Source of the DNA: Catenibacterium sp. co_0103
GTDB taxonomy: Bacteria > Bacillota_I > Bacilli_A > Erysipelotrichales > Coprobacillaceae
DNA length: 11,103 nt
Direction of reading: 5' to 3'
NCBI RefSeq assembly: GCF_004168205.1
Contig: NZ_RCYB01000066.1
Span: 1 to 11,103, forward strand
Below, one piece after another: positions 1 to 9,515 of the stretch (positions within the stretch are counted from its first letter, which is position 1; every line of letters starts with the position of its first letter). The position numbers and the translations under genes were made by a program. A model generated the notes under the pieces. The model had not been told where the DNA came from. It did not search any database and was given only the letters and a program-made list of their open reading frames with translations.

Positions 1-6
1 AAGAAA

Positions 7-29
7 TAAGGGGTGAGATTCACCCCTTA
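7..29 (-). terminator. Second (distal) terminator hairpin after rpoC
   Basis: A perfect 10-bp stem (TAAGGGGTGA pairing with TCACCCCTTA) closes a 3-base loop. On the minus strand it is followed by a T-rich tail (TTTCTT), as expected of an intrinsic terminator downstream of rpoC. It is almost symmetric, so it might also serve a convergent gene beyond the window edge, which cannot be seen. Confidence 0.65.
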
Positions 30-80
30 CTGCGTAATAATTAAAATTTAGGAAACCCCTAGTTATTTTAAATTACCTAT

Positions 81-114
81 ATGAAAACACTATGGATATT
101 TGTCCATAGTGTTT
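81..114 (-). terminator. Main rho-independent terminator of the rpoBC transcript
   Basis: A perfect 12-bp inverted repeat (85-96 with 103-114, 6-base loop) begins 9 bases after the rpoC stop codon. On the minus strand the stem ends in a run of four T. Together with the hairpin at 7-29 it forms a tandem terminator. The 122-base tail of the window holds no gene. Confidence 0.75.
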
Positions 115-122
115 CTTATTAA

Positions 123-3100
123 TTAAGCGTCATGGTGAGCAGAAACAAATTCTTCTGCTTCATCAAACATTGTAGATTCAGGAGTGAAGTTTTCAGCTTC
201 TTCTCTTGATTTTTCAAGTTCAGCCTGCTGAGCAGCTTCTTCTTCCTCTCTCTTAATTGTTTCGTCAGACTTTAAAGGTCCTCTTAAGCCAGTACCTGCT
301 GGTAATAGCTTACCAATAATAACGTTTTCTTTCAGACCCTTAAGTGGATCGACTTTACCTCTGATGGCAGCATCAGTAAGAATTCTTGTAGTTTCCTGGA
401 ATGATGCAGCTGATAACCAAGAATCAGTTTCTAATGAAGCCTTAGTAATACCAAGTAAGATTGGTCTACCTACAGCTGGATGTTTACCTTCCTTAAGAAC
501 CTGTCTGTTTAATTCAGTGAAGTTCTTAACTGAAACGTGAGATCCTGGTAATGCTTCTGTATCTCCACCTTCTACGATCTTCATTCTTCTCATCATCTGC
601 TGAATGATGATTTCGATATGCTTATCAGAAATTTCGATACCCTGTAATCTATATACCTGCTGTACTTCTTTTAAGATGTAGTTTTCTACAGCTTCTGCAG
701 AGGCAACAGATAATAATTCTTTTGGAGAGATAGAACCTTCAGTAATCTTATCACCTGGTTCAACAATATCTCCTTCTTTTACAGCTAACTTAGCACCAAT
801 TGGTGTTAAGTAAGTCTTAGTTTCAAGATCATTTGCGACAGTTACTTCTGAACGCTGATTGTTATGGTCACCCTGAGTTGTAATTGATGAAACATGTCCA
901 TTGATTTCAGAAATAATAGACTTAGCTTTTGGAACACGTGCTTCAAACAATTCCTGGATACGAGGAAGACCCTGTGTGATATCGGCGTCACCGGCAACAC
1001 CACCCATGTGGAATGTACGCATTGTAAGCTGAGTACCTGGTTCACCGATTGACTGTGCAGCCATAATACCGATTGTTTCACCAAGTAATACTTCCTGACC
1101 AGTTGCTAAGTTTAGACCATAGCACTTACGGCAGATACCGTTCTTAGACTTACATCCGAAGATGTTTCTAATTTCAACAGTCTTGATACCAGCATCAGAT
1201 ACTGCTTTTGCTGATTTTTCGTTCATTAATTCATTTGCATGAACAATGATTTCACCAGTTGCTGGATCAACAATATCCTTTAATGATGTACGACCAACAA
1301 GTCTGTCTACTAATGGTACGATAATGTTACCATCAGCCGTATTGATTAATGCAGATACTTCGAATCCCTTATCAGTATGACAATCGTCTTCTGTGATAAT
1401 AACTTCCTGAGCTACATCGACAAGACGTCTTGTTAAGTAACCTGAATCGGCAGTCTTTAAGGCTGTATCTGTAGAACCTTTACGGGCACCATGTGTAGAA
1501 ATGAAGAATTCTGATGCAGTTAAACCTTCACGAAGAGCAGACTTGATAGGAAGTTCGATAGTTTCACCCTTAGGGTTACTCATCAATCCACGCATACCTA
1601 CAAGCTGAGTGAAGTTAGAGATGTTACCACGGGCACCTGAATCTGACATGATGAAGATTGGGTTATCACGGTCAGCTTCGAACTCTTCTTTAACGATACC
1701 AGTAACTTCTTCTTTAACGTCATTCCATAATTTGATTACGGCTGTATAACGTTCATGTTCTGTTAACTTACCTTTGTTGTATAAATTCTTGATGACTTCA
1801 AGATGTTCATCAGCATCATCGAATAAGTGATACTTATCCTGAGGAATCTGAATATCGTAAGCTGATACTGTAATACCAGCGATAGTTGAATAATAGAATC
1901 CCTGATTCTTTAATCTATCAAGCATGACATGGATTTCATCAACTGGACAGATCTTGAAGTATTCATCGATGATTGCTCCAAGAGTCTTCTTAGTGAACTG
2001 CTTGATTAAAGGCTGATTCTTAATATGTTCCTTGATATCTGTACCATAAGGTAAGAAATATTTCATAGGAGTTGCTTTTAAGCTTGCCTTATCTGGATCA
2101 TTTAAGTATGGGAATTCACCTTCAAAGATCTGGTTGAAGATGATCTTACCTACTGTAGTGACTAAGTACATGTTGTTCTGTTCTTCAGTGAATGTCTTAT
2201 TCTTTAATGCTGAAGCACGGATTGCCATTCTTGTATGTAAGTTAACAGTCTTATTGTAATAAGCCATTAATACTTCGTTTACATCAGCAAATACTGTACC
2301 TTCACCAATCTGATCAGCTTTTTCTGTTGTTAAGTAATAGTTACCAAGCACCATGTCCTGTGATGGAGTAACGATAGGTTTACCATCTTTTGGACCAAGG
2401 ATATTTCTAGAACCTAGCATTAACTGTCTTGCTTCCTGAATTGCTTCTTCACCAAGAGGTGCATGGATGGCCATCTGGTCACCATCGAAGTCGGCATTGA
2501 ATGCTGGACATGCTAATGGGTGAAGACGGATGGCACGACCTTCTACTAGCTTAGGTTCGAAAGCCTGGATACCTAATCTATGTAATGTAGGGGCACGGTT
2601 TAATAATACTGGGTGATGTTTGATAACATCTTCAACGATTGGCCAGATCTTATCATCCATCTTATCTATCATACGTTCAGCAGCTTTGATATTAGTTGCT
2701 AATTCGTTTCTTACTAATCCAGAGATAACGAATGGCTTAAATAAGTTAACAGCCATTTCTCTTGGAATACCACACTGGTACATCTTTAATGTAGGTCCTA
2801 CAGCGATAACTGAACGTCCAGAGTAGTCTACACGCTTACCAAGTAAGTTCTGTCTGAAACGTCCCTGTTTACCTTTAAGTGTATGTGAAAGAGATTTTAA
2901 TGCTCTTCCTCCAGCACCTGTAATAGGCTTAGAACGTCTACCATTATCAATTAAAGCATCAACGGCTTCCTGAAGCATACGCTTTTCATTCTGTACGATG
3001 ATACTAGGTGTACCTAATTCTAATAATTTCTTTAAACGGTTGTTACGAGTAATGACACGTCTATATAAGTCGTTTAAGTCACTTGTCGCAAAACGACCAC

Positions 3101-3836
3101 CGTCTAGCTGAAGCATTGGTCTTAAATCAGGTGGAATAACTGGAAGAACATCCATGATCATCCATTCTGGCTGGTTATTGGAGCTTCTGAATGCATCAAT
3201 TGCTTCAAGTCTCTTTAATAACTTCTGTCTCTTCTGACCCTGAGCTTCTTTTAACTGAGTTTCTACATCTTCAAGTTCAGCATCTAAGTCAACCTTCTGC
3301 AATAATACTTTGATTGCCTCAGCACCGATTTTAGCCTGGAACTGACCACCGAACTTTTCAACACAGTTACGGTAATCTCTTTCAGATAATACCTGCTTGT
3401 ATTCAAGTGGTGTAGAACCTTTATCAGTAACAACATAAGATACGAAGTAGATGATTTCTTCTAACTGTTTAGGTGACATATCAAGGATAAGTCCCATACG
3501 AGATGGAACTCCCTTTAAATACCAGATATGTGCTACTGGAGTAGCTAATTCGATATGACCCATTCTTTCTCTTCTTACTGAAGAACGAGTGACTTCGACA
3601 CCACAACGGTCGCAGACAACACCTTTATATCTTACTTTCTTATATTTACCACAAGCACATTCCCAGTCCTTAGTTGGACCAAAGATTCTTTCACAAAATA
3701 AACCATCTTTTTCAGGCTTCTGTGAACGATAGTTGATTGTTTCAGGTTTTTTGACTTCGCCATATGACCATTCACGAATCTTCTCAGGAGAGGCTAAACC
3801 GATCTGAATTGCTGAAAAATTATTATTCTCTGCCAT
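123..3836 (-). CDS. rpoC: DNA-directed RNA polymerase subunit beta'
   Basis: The largest subunit of RNA polymerase, which carries the catalytic magnesium site. The 1237-residue product is slightly longer than Bacillus RpoC. Visible landmarks: the N-terminal zinc-binding cysteines C60, C62, C75 and C78; the invariant NADFDGDQM motif at about 447-455, whose Asp449, 451 and 453 hold Mg2+; the bridge helix at about 772-810; the second zinc site C819, C895, C902 and C905; and the trigger loop at about 919-946. The trigger loop has no large insertion, unlike proteobacterial RpoC. The C-terminal 50 or so residues are Glu/Ala-rich and look unstructured. The ATG shares its A with the rpoB stop (TAATG). 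Its Shine-Dalgarno AGGAGG is 7 bases upstream, inside the last rpoB codons, so translation is probably coupled to rpoB. Confidence 0.99.
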   Translation of the reverse strand: MAENNNFSAIQIGLASPEKIREWSYGEVKKPETINYRSQKPEKDGLFCERIFGPTKDWECACGKYKKVRYKGVVCDRCGVEVTRSSVRRERMGHIELATPVAHIWYLKGVPSRMGLILDMSPKQLEEIIYFVSYVVTDKGSTPLEYKQVLSERDYRNCVEKFGGQFQAKIGAEAIKVLLQKVDLDAELEDVETQLKEAQGQKRQKLLKRLEAIDAFRSSNNQPEWMIMDVLPVIPPDLRPMLQLDGGRFATSDLNDLYRRVITRNNRLKKLLELGTPSIIVQNEKRMLQEAVDALIDNGRRSKPITGAGGRALKSLSHTLKGKQGRFRQNLLGKRVDYSGRSVIAVGPTLKMYQCGIPREMAVNLFKPFVISGLVRNELATNIKAAERMIDKMDDKIWPIVEDVIKHHPVLLNRAPTLHRLGIQAFEPKLVEGRAIRLHPLACPAFNADFDGDQMAIHAPLGEEAIQEARQLMLGSRNILGPKDGKPIVTPSQDMVLGNYYLTTEKADQIGEGTVFADVNEVLMAYYNKTVNLHTRMAIRASALKNKTFTEEQNNMYLVTTVGKIIFNQIFEGEFPYLNDPDKASLKATPMKYFLPYGTDIKEHIKNQPLIKQFTKKTLGAIIDEYFKICPVDEIHVMLDRLKNQGFYYSTIAGITVSAYDIQIPQDKYHLFDDADEHLEVIKNLYNKGKLTEHERYTAVIKLWNDVKEEVTGIVKEEFEADRDNPIFIMSDSGARGNISNFTQLVGMRGLMSNPKGETIELPIKSALREGLTASEFFISTHGARKGSTDTALKTADSGYLTRRLVDVAQEVIITEDDCHTDKGFEVSALINTADGNIIVPLVDRLVGRTSLKDIVDPATGEIIVHANELMNEKSAKAVSDAGIKTVEIRNIFGCKSKNGICRKCYGLNLATGQEVLLGETIGIMAAQSIGEPGTQLTMRTFHMGGVAGDADITQGLPRIQELFEARVPKAKSIISEINGHVSSITTQGDHNNQRSEVTVANDLETKTYLTPIGAKLAVKEGDIVEPGDKITEGSISPKELLSVASAEAVENYILKEVQQVYRLQGIEISDKHIEIIIQQMMRRMKIVEGGDTEALPGSHVSVKNFTELNRQVLKEGKHPAVGRPILLGITKASLETDSWLSAASFQETTRILTDAAIRGKVDPLKGLKENVIIGKLLPAGTGLRGPLKSDETIKREEEEAAQQAELEKSREEAENFTPESTMFDEAEEFVSAHHDA

Positions 3837-6800
3837 TATTCTTCCTCCTCACCGCTTTTTCCAAATAATCCTTCGATAATATCATCGACTGATTCTGGAG
3901 CTTCATCATCATCGAAGCTGTCTTCTACGATATCATCTTCACCTTCGGCAACGAATTCTTCGTGAGTGTCAACTTCTTTATCTTCTTTTTCTTCTTTATC
4001 ATCATTTTCTTCATCTTCTTTTGGCTTCTTAGGCGCATCGAATGAACGAGGGAAACGACGATCTTCATCTTCGATATTACCTACATTAATTTCATTACCT
4101 TCATCATCTAATAGACGAATATCTAATGCCAATGCCTGTAATTCTTTCTTTAATACTCTGAATGATTCAGGTAATCCAGGTTCAGGTAACTTCTGTCCCT
4201 TAACAATTGCTTCATAAGTCTTAACACGTCCTACAACGTCATCTGACTTAACTGTTAAGATTTCACGTAATGTATATGCTGCACCATAAGCTTCAAGTGC
4301 CCATACTTCCATTTCCCCGAATCTCTGACCACCGTTCTGAGCTTTACCACCAAGTGGCTGCTGAGTAACAAGTGAGTAAGGACCAACTGATCTTGCATGT
4401 AACTTATCATCAACCATGTGACATAACTTGATCATGTACATGATACCAACTGATACTTCGTTATCGAAATATTCACCAGTCTTACCAGAGATCACTCTCT
4501 GTTTACCGTTTTCTGGCATACCAGATTCTTTCATGATATTTTCTAAGTCCTTAGAATTGATACCATCAAAGGCTGGAGTAGCGAAATACTGACCACCTAA
4601 CTGTCTAGCAGCATAACCTAAGTGTAATTCTAATACCTGACCGATATTCATACGAGATGGTACCCCTAATGGGTTAAGCATGATATCAAGTGGTGTACCG
4701 TCCTGTAAATGAGGCATATCTTCTGTTGGTAAGATCTTAGAGATGACACCCTTGTTACCGTGTCTACCTGACATCTTATCCCCTTCAGAAATCTTACGCT
4801 TCTGAACGATATATACTTTAATAACCTTGTTTACACCTGGCTGTAAATCATCTCTTTCAACTTCTTTATAAGCAAGAGAGTTTGCTGAACCATACTTGTT
4901 TTCATTCTTTCTTTCTTTACCTCTACGAGTGAATACTCTGATACGATGTACGATACCAGAACCACCATGAGGTACTCTTAATGAGTTATCTTTAACTTCT
5001 CTAGATTTTTCACCAAAGATAGCTAATAATAGTTTTTCTTCTGCAGATAATTCTGCCTGTCCCTTAGGAGTAACTTTACCAACTAAGATATCGCCTTCCT
5101 TAACTTCAGCACCAACACGGATAATACCGTTTTCGTCTAGGTTAGAACGAGCATCATCACCTACGTTAGGGATATCTCTAGTAATTTCTTCAGGACCAAG
5201 CTTCGTATCACGACATTCAATTGTATATTCCTGAATGTGGATAGAAGTATAGTAGTCTTCTTTTACAAGCTTTTCATTCATGATGACAGCATCTTCGTAG
5301 TTATAACCATTCCATGTCATGAAACCTACAAGAACGTTCTGTCCTAATGCTAATTCACCCTGTTCCATAGCTGGTCCATCAGCAAGAACCTGACCCTTAA
5401 GAACATGTTCACCAGCCATAACAATTGGACGATGGTTGATACATGTACCAGCGTTAGATACAGTGAACTTTAATAACTTATATGTCTTTTCGCCACTTTC
5501 ACCTTCAACGATGATCTTCTTAGCGTCAACATATTTAACAGTTCCTTCTTCTTTCGCAACAACTGCAGCACCAGAGTCTCTTGCAGCCTGGAATTCCATA
5601 CCTGTTCCTACATAAGGTGCATGTGGATTTAATAGAGGTACAGCCTGTCTCTGCATGTTACATCCCATAAGGGCACGAGTCGCATCATCGTTTTCCAAGA
5701 ATGGGATACATGAAGATGCAACTGATACGATCTGTTTAGGTGAGATATCGATGAAGTCGATTTCTTCTGGCTTAGCCATGATGTTTTCACCTAAATGACG
5801 CGAAATAACCTGTTCATCAATGATACGGTCATTTTCATCAGTCTTAACTTTTGCCTGAGCAATAATATAATTCTTTTCTTCATCTGCTGTTAAATAACGA
5901 ATATCATTTTCATCAATAACGCAGTTATTTACTTTACGATATGGAGTTTCAATGAATCCATATTCATTTACTTTTGCATAAGATGCAAGTGTAGAAATCA
6001 ACCCGATGTTAGGACCTTCTGGTGTTTCGATTGGACAGATTCTACCATAGTGAGATGGATGGACGTCTCGTACTTCATAACCTGCACGGTCTCTTGATAA
6101 ACCACCAGGACCTAAGGCAGAAAGACGTCTCTTGTTTGTTAATTCGGCAAGTGGGTTAATCTGGTCCATGAACTGAGATAACTGAGAACTTGCGAAGAAT
6201 TCTTTGATTGCAGCAGTTAATGGACGAATGTTTGTTAATGATTGTGGAGTCATAGAATCATCTTCAGCTAAAGACATTCTTTCCTTAACTACTCTTTCCA
6301 TACGTGATAAACCGATACGGAACTGGTTCTGAACTAATTCACCAACAGTTCTAACACGTCTGTTACCTAAATGGTCGATATCATCTAATAAACCAATACG
6401 GCTCATTAAAGACACTCTGTCTTCTGCTGCTAAGTCCTGAGAATCATAGATATCAACAAGGTTAAGCATATATGAATATGCAGCAATAAAGTCTGAAATA
6501 GTGACAAACTTACTATCTAATGAAAGATCAGTACCGATTACTCTCATCTTGATAGACTTAGATTCATCTGTATATACATCTAATACCTGAATAGTATGAT
6601 TAGAATGCATATTTTCGTTAGTTTTAATTTCTCTTGTATGTGCACCTGCTTCAAATACTGGCTTTAAGATTTCTAATTTATCTTTAGTAATCTTAGTACC
6701 TTCTGTCATTACAACATTACCATCAACGTCAACAACATCTTCAGCAAGAACACGGTCAGCAATACGATCTAATAAGCTTAATTTCTTACGTAACTTAAAA

Positions 6801-7615
6801 CGACCTGCTTTTGCTAAATCATAACGTTTTGGATCGAAGAAACGCGCAAATAGTAATGAGTTAGCACCATCTAAAGTAGCTGGTTCACCCGGTCTCAATT
6901 TACTATAAATTTCCATCAACGCATCATCAGTGTTATGTGTTGGATCCTTTTCAAATGTATTGTAGAGGAACTGATGTTCTCCGAAAACTTCAATAATATC
7001 TTCATTTGAAGAAAGTCCTAGAGCACGTAAAAGAATAGTACCTGGAATCTTCTTCTGACGGTCAATACGAACATTTAGAACATCCTTGGCATCATTTTCA
7101 AATTCTAACCAAGTACCACGAGATGGGATTACCTGTCCATTGAAGACAGTCTTACCAATCTTGTCTGTTCCATTACCAAAATAAGCTCCTGGAGAACGAA
7201 CTAACTGTGAAACGATAACACGTTCTGCACCATTAACAACAAATGTACCTGAATCTGTCATTAACGGGAAATCACCCATAAATACTTCACTTGTCTTGAT
7301 TTCTCCAGTTTTCTTATTTACAAGACGTAAAGTAGCACGCAAAGGAGCTGCATAGATTGCATCTCTTTCTTTACTTTCATCTGCATCATATTTAGGCTCA
7401 TCAAAACGACAGTCTACAAACTCCAATGATAATGTGTCGTTAAAATTTGTGATAGGATAAATATCCTCAAATACTTCTCTTATACCTTTTTCCTGAAACC
7501 ACTTAAATGAATCTGTCTGAATTTCGACAAGGTTAGGTAGTTTCAAAGAACCACTAATACGAGAATAATTGCGTCGCTTAATGCGGCTTTCTGCAGTTCT
7601 TACATTCTTTTCCAA
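3836..7615 (-). CDS. rpoB: DNA-directed RNA polymerase subunit beta
   Basis: The beta subunit of RNA polymerase; it forms the catalytic cleft with RpoC and is the rifamycin target. Landmarks (numbered from the TTG at 7615, 1259 residues): the start of the conserved core [10 protein letters not shown] near residue 13, the rifamycin region near 478-505, the [18 protein letters not shown] block just after it, the NYEDA motif, and the [10 protein letters not shown] block with conserved lysines. The reading frame is open up to a TTG at 7666, but no good ribosome site precedes that codon and it lies inside a small hairpin. An AAAGGAG stands 11 bases before the TTG at 7615, and the residues after it ([18 protein letters not shown]) are where the family usually begins, so 7615 is preferred. 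The last 69 residues are a strongly acidic, low-complexity tail. The His equivalent to E. coli 526 is Asn (codon 6134-6136). Confidence 0.97.
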   Translation of the reverse strand: MEKNVRTAESRIKRRNYSRISGSLKLPNLVEIQTDSFKWFQEKGIREVFEDIYPITNFNDTLSLEFVDCRFDEPKYDADESKERDAIYAAPLRATLRLVNKKTGEIKTSEVFMGDFPLMTDSGTFVVNGAERVIVSQLVRSPGAYFGNGTDKIGKTVFNGQVIPSRGTWLEFENDAKDVLNVRIDRQKKIPGTILLRALGLSSNEDIIEVFGEHQFLYNTFEKDPTHNTDDALMEIYSKLRPGEPATLDGANSLLFARFFDPKRYDLAKAGRFKLRKKLSLLDRIADRVLAEDVVDVDGNVVMTEGTKITKDKLEILKPVFEAGAHTREIKTNENMHSNHTIQVLDVYTDESKSIKMRVIGTDLSLDSKFVTISDFIAAYSYMLNLVDIYDSQDLAAEDRVSLMSRIGLLDDIDHLGNRRVRTVGELVQNQFRIGLSRMERVVKERMSLAEDDSMTPQSLTNIRPLTAAIKEFFASSQLSQFMDQINPLAELTNKRRLSALGPGGLSRDRAGYEVRDVHPSHYGRICPIETPEGPNIGLISTLASYAKVNEYGFIETPYRKVNNCVIDENDIRYLTADEEKNYIIAQAKVKTDENDRIIDEQVISRHLGENIMAKPEEIDFIDISPKQIVSVASSCIPFLENDDATRALMGCNMQRQAVPLLNPHAPYVGTGMEFQAARDSGAAVVAKEEGTVKYVDAKKIIVEGESGEKTYKLLKFTVSNAGTCINHRPIVMAGEHVLKGQVLADGPAMEQGELALGQNVLVGFMTWNGYNYEDAVIMNEKLVKEDYYTSIHIQEYTIECRDTKLGPEEITRDIPNVGDDARSNLDENGIIRVGAEVKEGDILVGKVTPKGQAELSAEEKLLLAIFGEKSREVKDNSLRVPHGGSGIVHRIRVFTRRGKERKNENKYGSANSLAYKEVERDDLQPGVNKVIKVYIVQKRKISEGDKMSGRHGNKGVISKILPTEDMPHLQDGTPLDIMLNPLGVPSRMNIGQVLELHLGYAARQLGGQYFATPAFDGINSKDLENIMKESGMPENGKQRVISGKTGEYFDNEVSVGIMYMIKLCHMVDDKLHARSVGPYSLVTQQPLGGKAQNGGQRFGEMEVWALEAYGAAYTLREILTVKSDDVVGRVKTYEAIVKGQKLPEPGLPESFRVLKKELQALALDIRLLDDEGNEINVGNIEDEDRRFPRSFDAPKKPKEDEENDDKEEKEDKEVDTHEEFVAEGEDDIVEDSFDDDEAPESVDDIIEGLFGKSGEEEE
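3844..3849 (-). promoter_or_regulatory. rpoC Shine-Dalgarno embedded in the rpoB C-terminal Glu codons
   Basis: The minus strand reads AGGAGG 7 bases before the rpoC ATG. These bases are part of the Glu codons that end RpoB (GAG GAG GAA GAA TAA), and the TAATG overlap joins the two frames. The terminal poly-Glu of RpoB is therefore partly explained by the need for a ribosome-binding site. Confidence 0.85.
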
Positions 7616-7654
7616 AATCCGTTCCACTCCTTTTTTAATCTCTATCTGCAAGCT

Positions 7655-7673
7655 AAAAAGGGTCAAAATGACC
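7655..7673 (-). promoter_or_regulatory. Small hairpin with T run in the rpoB leader
   Basis: The minus strand holds GGTCA-TTT-TGACC followed by C and five T, about 25-40 bases downstream of the inferred rpoB transcription start. The form is that of an intrinsic terminator, but the stem has only 5 pairs, so real termination is doubtful. It overlaps the upstream TTG that would otherwise extend rpoB. Confidence 0.3.
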
Positions 7674-7702
7674 TGCTTTTATACATGAGTAGGCATTTTA
7701 GT

Positions 7703-7731
7703 ATACTAGCACAAGGGTACTTTTGTGTCAA
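7703..7731 (-). promoter_or_regulatory. Sigma-A type promoter for rpoBC
   Basis: The minus strand shows a consensus -35 TTGACA (7726-7731), a 17-base spacer and a -10 TAGTAT (7703-7708) with an extended -10 TG one base upstream. An overlapping TATACT with a 20-base spacer is a poorer choice. Transcription would begin near 7696, leaving a leader of about 80 bases before the TTG at 7615. Confidence 0.8.
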
Positions 7732-7734
7732 CCC

Positions 7735-7760
7735 AAAAAGGGAAATTTATACAATTTCCC
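7735..7760 (-). terminator. Terminator after the methyltransferase gene
   Basis: An 8-bp perfect stem (GGGAAATT/AATTTCCC, 5-base loop) is followed by five T on the minus strand. It begins 9 bases after the methyltransferase stop, and the rpoB -35 box starts only three bases after the T run. rpoBC is therefore largely insulated from upstream transcription. Confidence 0.8.
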
Positions 7761-7769
7761 TGTAGTTCA

Positions 7770-8357
7770 TTATTTAATTGATTGAATTATGTAATAGCCT
7801 TTATTTCGCTTCAATACTTCTGCATTTCCAAAGACTTCTTCCATGCATTTCTTAGCACTTGGTGCACCCTGTTTCTTTTGTATGACAATCACAAGGCGTC
7901 CATTCTTATTTAAGTGTGAATAACTTTCTTTAAGAATAGTAGTCACAACATTTTTGCCAGCACGAATTGGAGGATTAGAGATGATCATATCAAATGTCTT
8001 CTCTACATTCTCATATGCATTACTTTCATATACACGCATATCTTCAAGATGATAATCTTCAATTGTGCGTTTAGCAAGTTCCATTGCGCGTCTATTGACG
8101 TCAACCATATCAAATGCGATATCTGGATAAACCATCTTTAAGCTGATACTCAAAGCACCATATCCACACCCAACATCCAATACTGATTTTACACCTTCTA
8201 GATTAACGGTGTCAAGTAGTGTTCTTGAACCGAAATCTACACTATCCTTAGAGAAAACACCACGATCACTATGAAACCCAATAGAATGTCCTTGATAATC
8301 GAAGTGAATGATCGTTGGTCTGCTTTCTATTTCATCATTTGTATAATAGTGTGACAT
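7770..8357 (-). CDS. ybxB: YbxB/RsmC-like class I SAM-dependent methyltransferase
   Basis: Predicted methyltransferase of the RsmC/RlmG-like type; relatives of RsmC methylate N2 of a guanine in 16S rRNA, but the substrate of the YbxB branch is inferred here. The 195-residue product shows SAM-binding motif I VLDVGCGYG at 59-67, an acidic end of strand 2 near MVDVN at 84-88, and the catalytic-type motif NPPIRAGK at 128-135 (an NPP[IY] active site typical of N-methylation). The frame could start at 8363, but the GAGG ribosome site is only 1 base from that ATG and 7 bases from the ATG at 8357, and homologues typically begin MSHYY, so 8357 is chosen. It sits between rplL and rpoB, as in Bacillus. 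It appears to lack its own promoter and may be fed by read-through of the terminator upstream. Confidence 0.9.
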   Translation of the reverse strand: MSHYYTNDEIESRPTIIHFDYQGHSIGFHSDRGVFSKDSVDFGSRTLLDTVNLEGVKSVLDVGCGYGALSISLKMVYPDIAFDMVDVNRRAMELAKRTIEDYHLEDMRVYESNAYENVEKTFDMIISNPPIRAGKNVVTTILKESYSHLNKNGRLVIVIQKKQGAPSAKKCMEEVFGNAEVLKRNKGYYIIQSIK

Positions 8358-8373
8358 TCTCATTCCTCATAAG

Positions 8374-8398
8374 AAAAAAGCCCTAAAATAGGGCTTTT
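8374..8398 (-). terminator. Terminator after rplL
   Basis: A 10-bp stem (AAAAGCCCTA/TAGGGCTTTT, 3-base loop) on the minus strand runs into six consecutive T. It separates the abundant ribosomal-protein mRNA from the methyltransferase gene, whose ribosome site starts 6 bases later. Partial read-through is the simplest way to express that gene, since no promoter is evident between them. Confidence 0.85.
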
Positions 8399-8418
8399 AT
8401 AATTGTGTTTGTATTAAA

Positions 8419-8784
8419 TTACTTTAATTCAACAACAGCACCAGCAGCTTCTAAAGTTTCCTTTAACTTAGCACCTTCTTCAGCTGGTACGTCTTTCTTG
8501 ATTTCAGATGGAACCTTGTCAACTAAGCCCTTAGCTTCAACTAGTCCTAAACCAGTGATTTCTCTAACAGCCTTGATAACTTTAACCTTTGTAGGTCCAA
8601 CTTCCTTAAGGATTACTGTTACGTTAGCAGCAGGTCCTTCTTCTTCAGCAGCAGCAGCAACTGCAACTGGAGCAGCAGCTGTAACGTCGAACTTTTCTTC
8701 GATTGCTTTTACTAATTCGTTTAATTCTAAGATTGTAGCTTCTTCTAAGTAAGCTAAGATTTCATCAGTTGTTAACTTTGCCAT
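8419..8784 (-). CDS. rplL: 50S ribosomal protein L7/L12
   Basis: The flexible stalk protein of the large subunit; dimers bind the C-terminal tail of L10 and recruit translational GTPases. The product has 121 residues, the usual length. The N-terminal dimerisation domain occupies about 1-35. An Ala/Glu-rich hinge follows, at about 36-53. The globular C-terminal domain carries the conserved [16 protein letters not shown] and [10 protein letters not shown] segments. A GGAG ribosome site lies upstream, and only 25 bases separate it from rplJ, so the two genes form one operon, which matches the complex their products form. An antisense reading frame over this gene is a codon-bias shadow. Confidence 0.99.
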   Translation of the reverse strand: MAKLTTDEILAYLEEATILELNELVKAIEEKFDVTAAAPVAVAAAAEEEGPAANVTVILKEVGPTKVKVIKAVREITGLGLVEAKGLVDKVPSEIKKDVPAEEGAKLKETLEAAGAVVELK

Positions 8785-8809
8785 TTTAATATTCTCCTTT
8801 ATTTCGATA

Positions 8810-9352
8810 TTAAGCAGCTGCTTCTGCTTCAGCAGGAGCTGCTGCTTCTGCAGATCCGTCTGCTTCTTTGTCAGCTACAGCCTTAACAGCTCTAGCAACT
8901 TTTGATACTGGTGCCTTTAAGCAAGCCAATAACATTGATAACATACCTTCTTTGTTTGGTAACTTTGAAAGTTCCATAACTTCTTCTTTGCTCAATAATT
9001 TGCCTTCAACGATTGCAGTCTTGATTACAAGAGCTTCGTGATCCTTAGCAAATTTTGCTAGTACTCTAGCTGGAGCAACAGCGTCATCATGACCAAATGC
9101 AATAGCGTTTGGACCAGTTAAGAATTCATCTAATTCCTGTTTACCACAAGCTTCTGTAGCACGAAGAGCTAATTTGTTCTTATAAACTTTAAGTTCTACG
9201 TTTTCAGCTCTTAAAGCACGACGAAGTTCAGTAACTTCATCAACAGTTAAGCCACGGTATTCAGCAACTACTACTGACTGAGCGTTAGATAACTTATCAG
9301 CGATTTCGTCGATGACTGCCTGTTTAGCGACTAATACTTTTTCGTTAGCCAT
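8810..9352 (-). CDS. rplJ: 50S ribosomal protein L10
   Basis: The base of the L12 stalk; it binds 23S rRNA in the GTPase-associated centre and holds several L12 dimers on its C-terminal helix. The product has 180 residues, slightly long because of an Ala/Glu-rich tail (residues from about 164). The N-terminal half shows the family block with [19 protein letters not shown] and a basic [10 protein letters not shown] strand. A strong GGAGGTG ribosome site stands 7 bases before the ATG counted from GGAGG. An L10 leader and attenuator lie directly upstream, so the protein is probably self-regulated. Confidence 0.99.
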   Translation of the reverse strand: MANEKVLVAKQAVIDEIADKLSNAQSVVVAEYRGLTVDEVTELRRALRAENVELKVYKNKLALRATEACGKQELDEFLTGPNAIAFGHDDAVAPARVLAKFAKDHEALVIKTAIVEGKLLSKEEVMELSKLPNKEGMLSMLLACLKAPVSKVARAVKAVADKEADGSAEAAAPAEAEAAA

Positions 9353-9399
9353 TGTTACACCTCCATAAAAATTTTATTGCAACAATATACGCGTTATAT

Positions 9400-9426
9400 A
9401 AAAACCCCTAGTTTACCTAGGGGTTT
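9400..9426 (-). terminator. Attenuator terminator in the rplJ leader
   Basis: The minus strand has a perfect 10-bp stem, AAACCCCTAG (9417-9426) with CTAGGGGTTT (9402-9411), a 5-base loop, and a run of five T. It lies 48 bases upstream of the rplJ ATG and downstream of the L10-binding leader. Its 5' arm plus loop can pair instead with the end of the L10 site (see findings), which makes it a conditional terminator. A further small hairpin (9425-9431 with 9440-9446) fills the space between the two. Confidence 0.85.
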
Positions 9427-9453
9427 GTCATTTTCATACATGACAATATCCCT

Positions 9454-9492
9454 CGGTAACAAATTGAGACTTGCGTCAGTTACTGTCTACGG
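9454..9492 (-). promoter_or_regulatory. L10 leader: L10(L12)4-binding RNA
   Basis: The minus-strand RNA begins CCGUAGAC (9485-9492), then pairs GUAAC (9479-9483) with GUUAC (9456-9460) around an inner GAC-GCAA-GUC hairpin with a GNRA loop, and ends in CCGAGG. The CCGUAGAC ... CCGAGG signature and the position before rplJ are those of the ribosomal L10 leader of Bacillota. It is known that the L10-L12 complex binds this kinked stem and represses its own operon, in Bacillus subtilis by transcription termination. Confidence 0.9.
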
Positions 9493-9515
9493 TATATTGA
9501 TTGCGGCATTAATAA

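Noticed and set aside
53..62. AAACCCCTAG near the window start, identical to an arm of the rplJ attenuator
   Set aside because: No matching partner arm or nearby gene start; a 10-base match is most simply chance or terminator-like composition.
842..1084. Second minus-strand frame of 80 codons inside rpoC
   Set aside because: Overlaps a highly conserved region of rpoC in another frame; no family resemblance.
7616..7666. N-terminal extension of rpoB from TTG at 7666
   Set aside because: No good ribosome site, start codon buried in a hairpin, and the extra residues do not look like the family N terminus. An AAAGGAG precedes the later TTG.
8405..8752. Open frame of 115 codons antisense to rplL, and similar antisense frames over rpoC, rpoB and rplK
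   Set aside because: They lie wholly opposite well-identified genes, have compositions expected of reversed codons and lack convincing ribosome sites.
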